From contig CALDUT010000008.1 of the NCBI GenBank assembly GCA_937924775.1, positions 168,428-232,427 of the forward strand: 64,000 nucleotides of DNA, in the 5' to 3' direction. Source of the stretch: an uncultured Gemmata sp. Lineage in GTDB: Bacteria > Planctomycetota > Planctomycetia > Gemmatales > Gemmataceae. The notes beneath the pieces are model-generated. The model searched no databases and was not told the origin of the DNA. It saw nothing but the letters and a program-made list of their open reading frames with translations. Below, in pieces: positions 63,822 through 64,000 of this stretch. The first letter of the stretch is position 1; the number at the start of each line of letters is the position of its first letter. Made by a program: the position numbers and the translations under genes.

Positions 63822-64000
63822 AACTGCCCAACTATGTGGATGTGATGACTCGACGATCAAGCGTCGACTCCGCGACCCCGAGTTTCGCGCCCGCGTGACG
63901 GCCGAACGACAAGCCGTCGTCGAAGCGATCCGTGGCGAACTACGTCGAGCGGGGCATCAAGCCGTAGCCACCCTCGAAGCGTTGCTGGTCAGCGACGATC
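63667..64000 (+). CDS. helix-turn-helix protein, terminase-small-subunit-like (partial)
   Basis: An open frame from ATG 63667 (or TTG 63706) runs off the right edge. From about residue 35 it reads HIDELAVEHLAAGRTIRETA followed by QLCGCDDSTIKRRLRDPEFR and ARVTAERQAVVEAI. This is an HTH of the kind found in phage terminase small subunits and integrative-element proteins (LAAG.TIREAA..CG.S..TI.RRL.DP.F). It overlaps the preceding small gene. The start is uncertain and the C-terminus is outside the window. Confidence 0.6.
   Translation, partial: MPLGRFGPSFATALRHNGGRPETTQRPTRPPRRRHIDELAVEHLAAGRTIRETAQLCGCDDSTIKRRLRDPEFRARVTAERQAVVEAIRGELRRAGHQAVATLEALLVSDD

Overview
The window reads as chromosomal DNA of a planctomycete, most likely of the Gemmata group (Gemmataceae). 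The reasons are: a small secreted protein resembling the Gemmata paralogous family TIGR03066; a Tyr/Cys-rich protein with YTV-type repeats; a TAT-exported Gfo/Idh/MocA oxidoreductase; a remnant of a DUF1080 protein; many lipoprotein or signal-peptide proteins next to housekeeping genes; and a PfaA-like megasynthase. Genes are GC-rich, mostly monocistronic or in pairs, on both strands. No rRNA, tRNA or CRISPR array was recognised. Assignments rest on motif reading only; no database search was possible.

Layout. 1-10317 (minus strand): two genes of a polyunsaturated-fatty-acid-synthase-like (Pfa-like) polyketide system. The first-transcribed gene is a 2569-residue protein with two flavin (NPD/PfaD-type) domains, KS, AT, one ACP and KR. 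The second, cut by the window edge, starts in a KS-AT-type linker and carries AT and DH domains. 10709-23135: housekeeping and conserved planctomycete genes: S49 peptidase-like lipoprotein, glgC, argA, trxB, an RdgC-like protein, an alpha/beta hydrolase, a Gfo/Idh/MocA oxidoreductase. 23433-28851: solute-binding lipoprotein, FHA protein, then a DNA-repair cluster (mutY, photolyase-related gene, DUF2256). 28953-35132: dnaG-rpoD operon on the minus strand, then clpX on the plus strand. 35477-39103: YTV-repeat surface protein, a conserved gene with a clear terminator, a 90-nt element bounded by 13-bp inverted repeats, and a 77-residue conserved protein.

39316-43487: gpsA followed by a translationally coupled run (DUF1802, SDR reductase, membrane-anchored protein, HTTM membrane protein). 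43508-48734: aminotransferase, divergent clpC, a decayed flavoprotein gene and cutC with a damaged 5' end. 49071-56487: divergent cytochrome c lipoprotein and giant PQQ-propeller protein, then a MoxR/DUF58 pair. 56560-58688: DUF1080 remnant, TIGR03066-like protein, and a two-gene membrane/hypothetical unit. 59290-62808: bacteriophytochrome hybrid histidine kinase. 62809-64000: a more AT-rich, gene-poor edge with a long palindrome, an integrase-tail-like fragment and the start of an HTH (terminase-small-subunit-like) gene, suggesting the border of a mobile region.

The strongest candidates for something unusual are the fused double-flavin-domain Pfa-like synthase, the 90-nt inverted-repeat element at 38754-38843, the S49 protein without its serine nucleophile, and the bipartite YTV protein.
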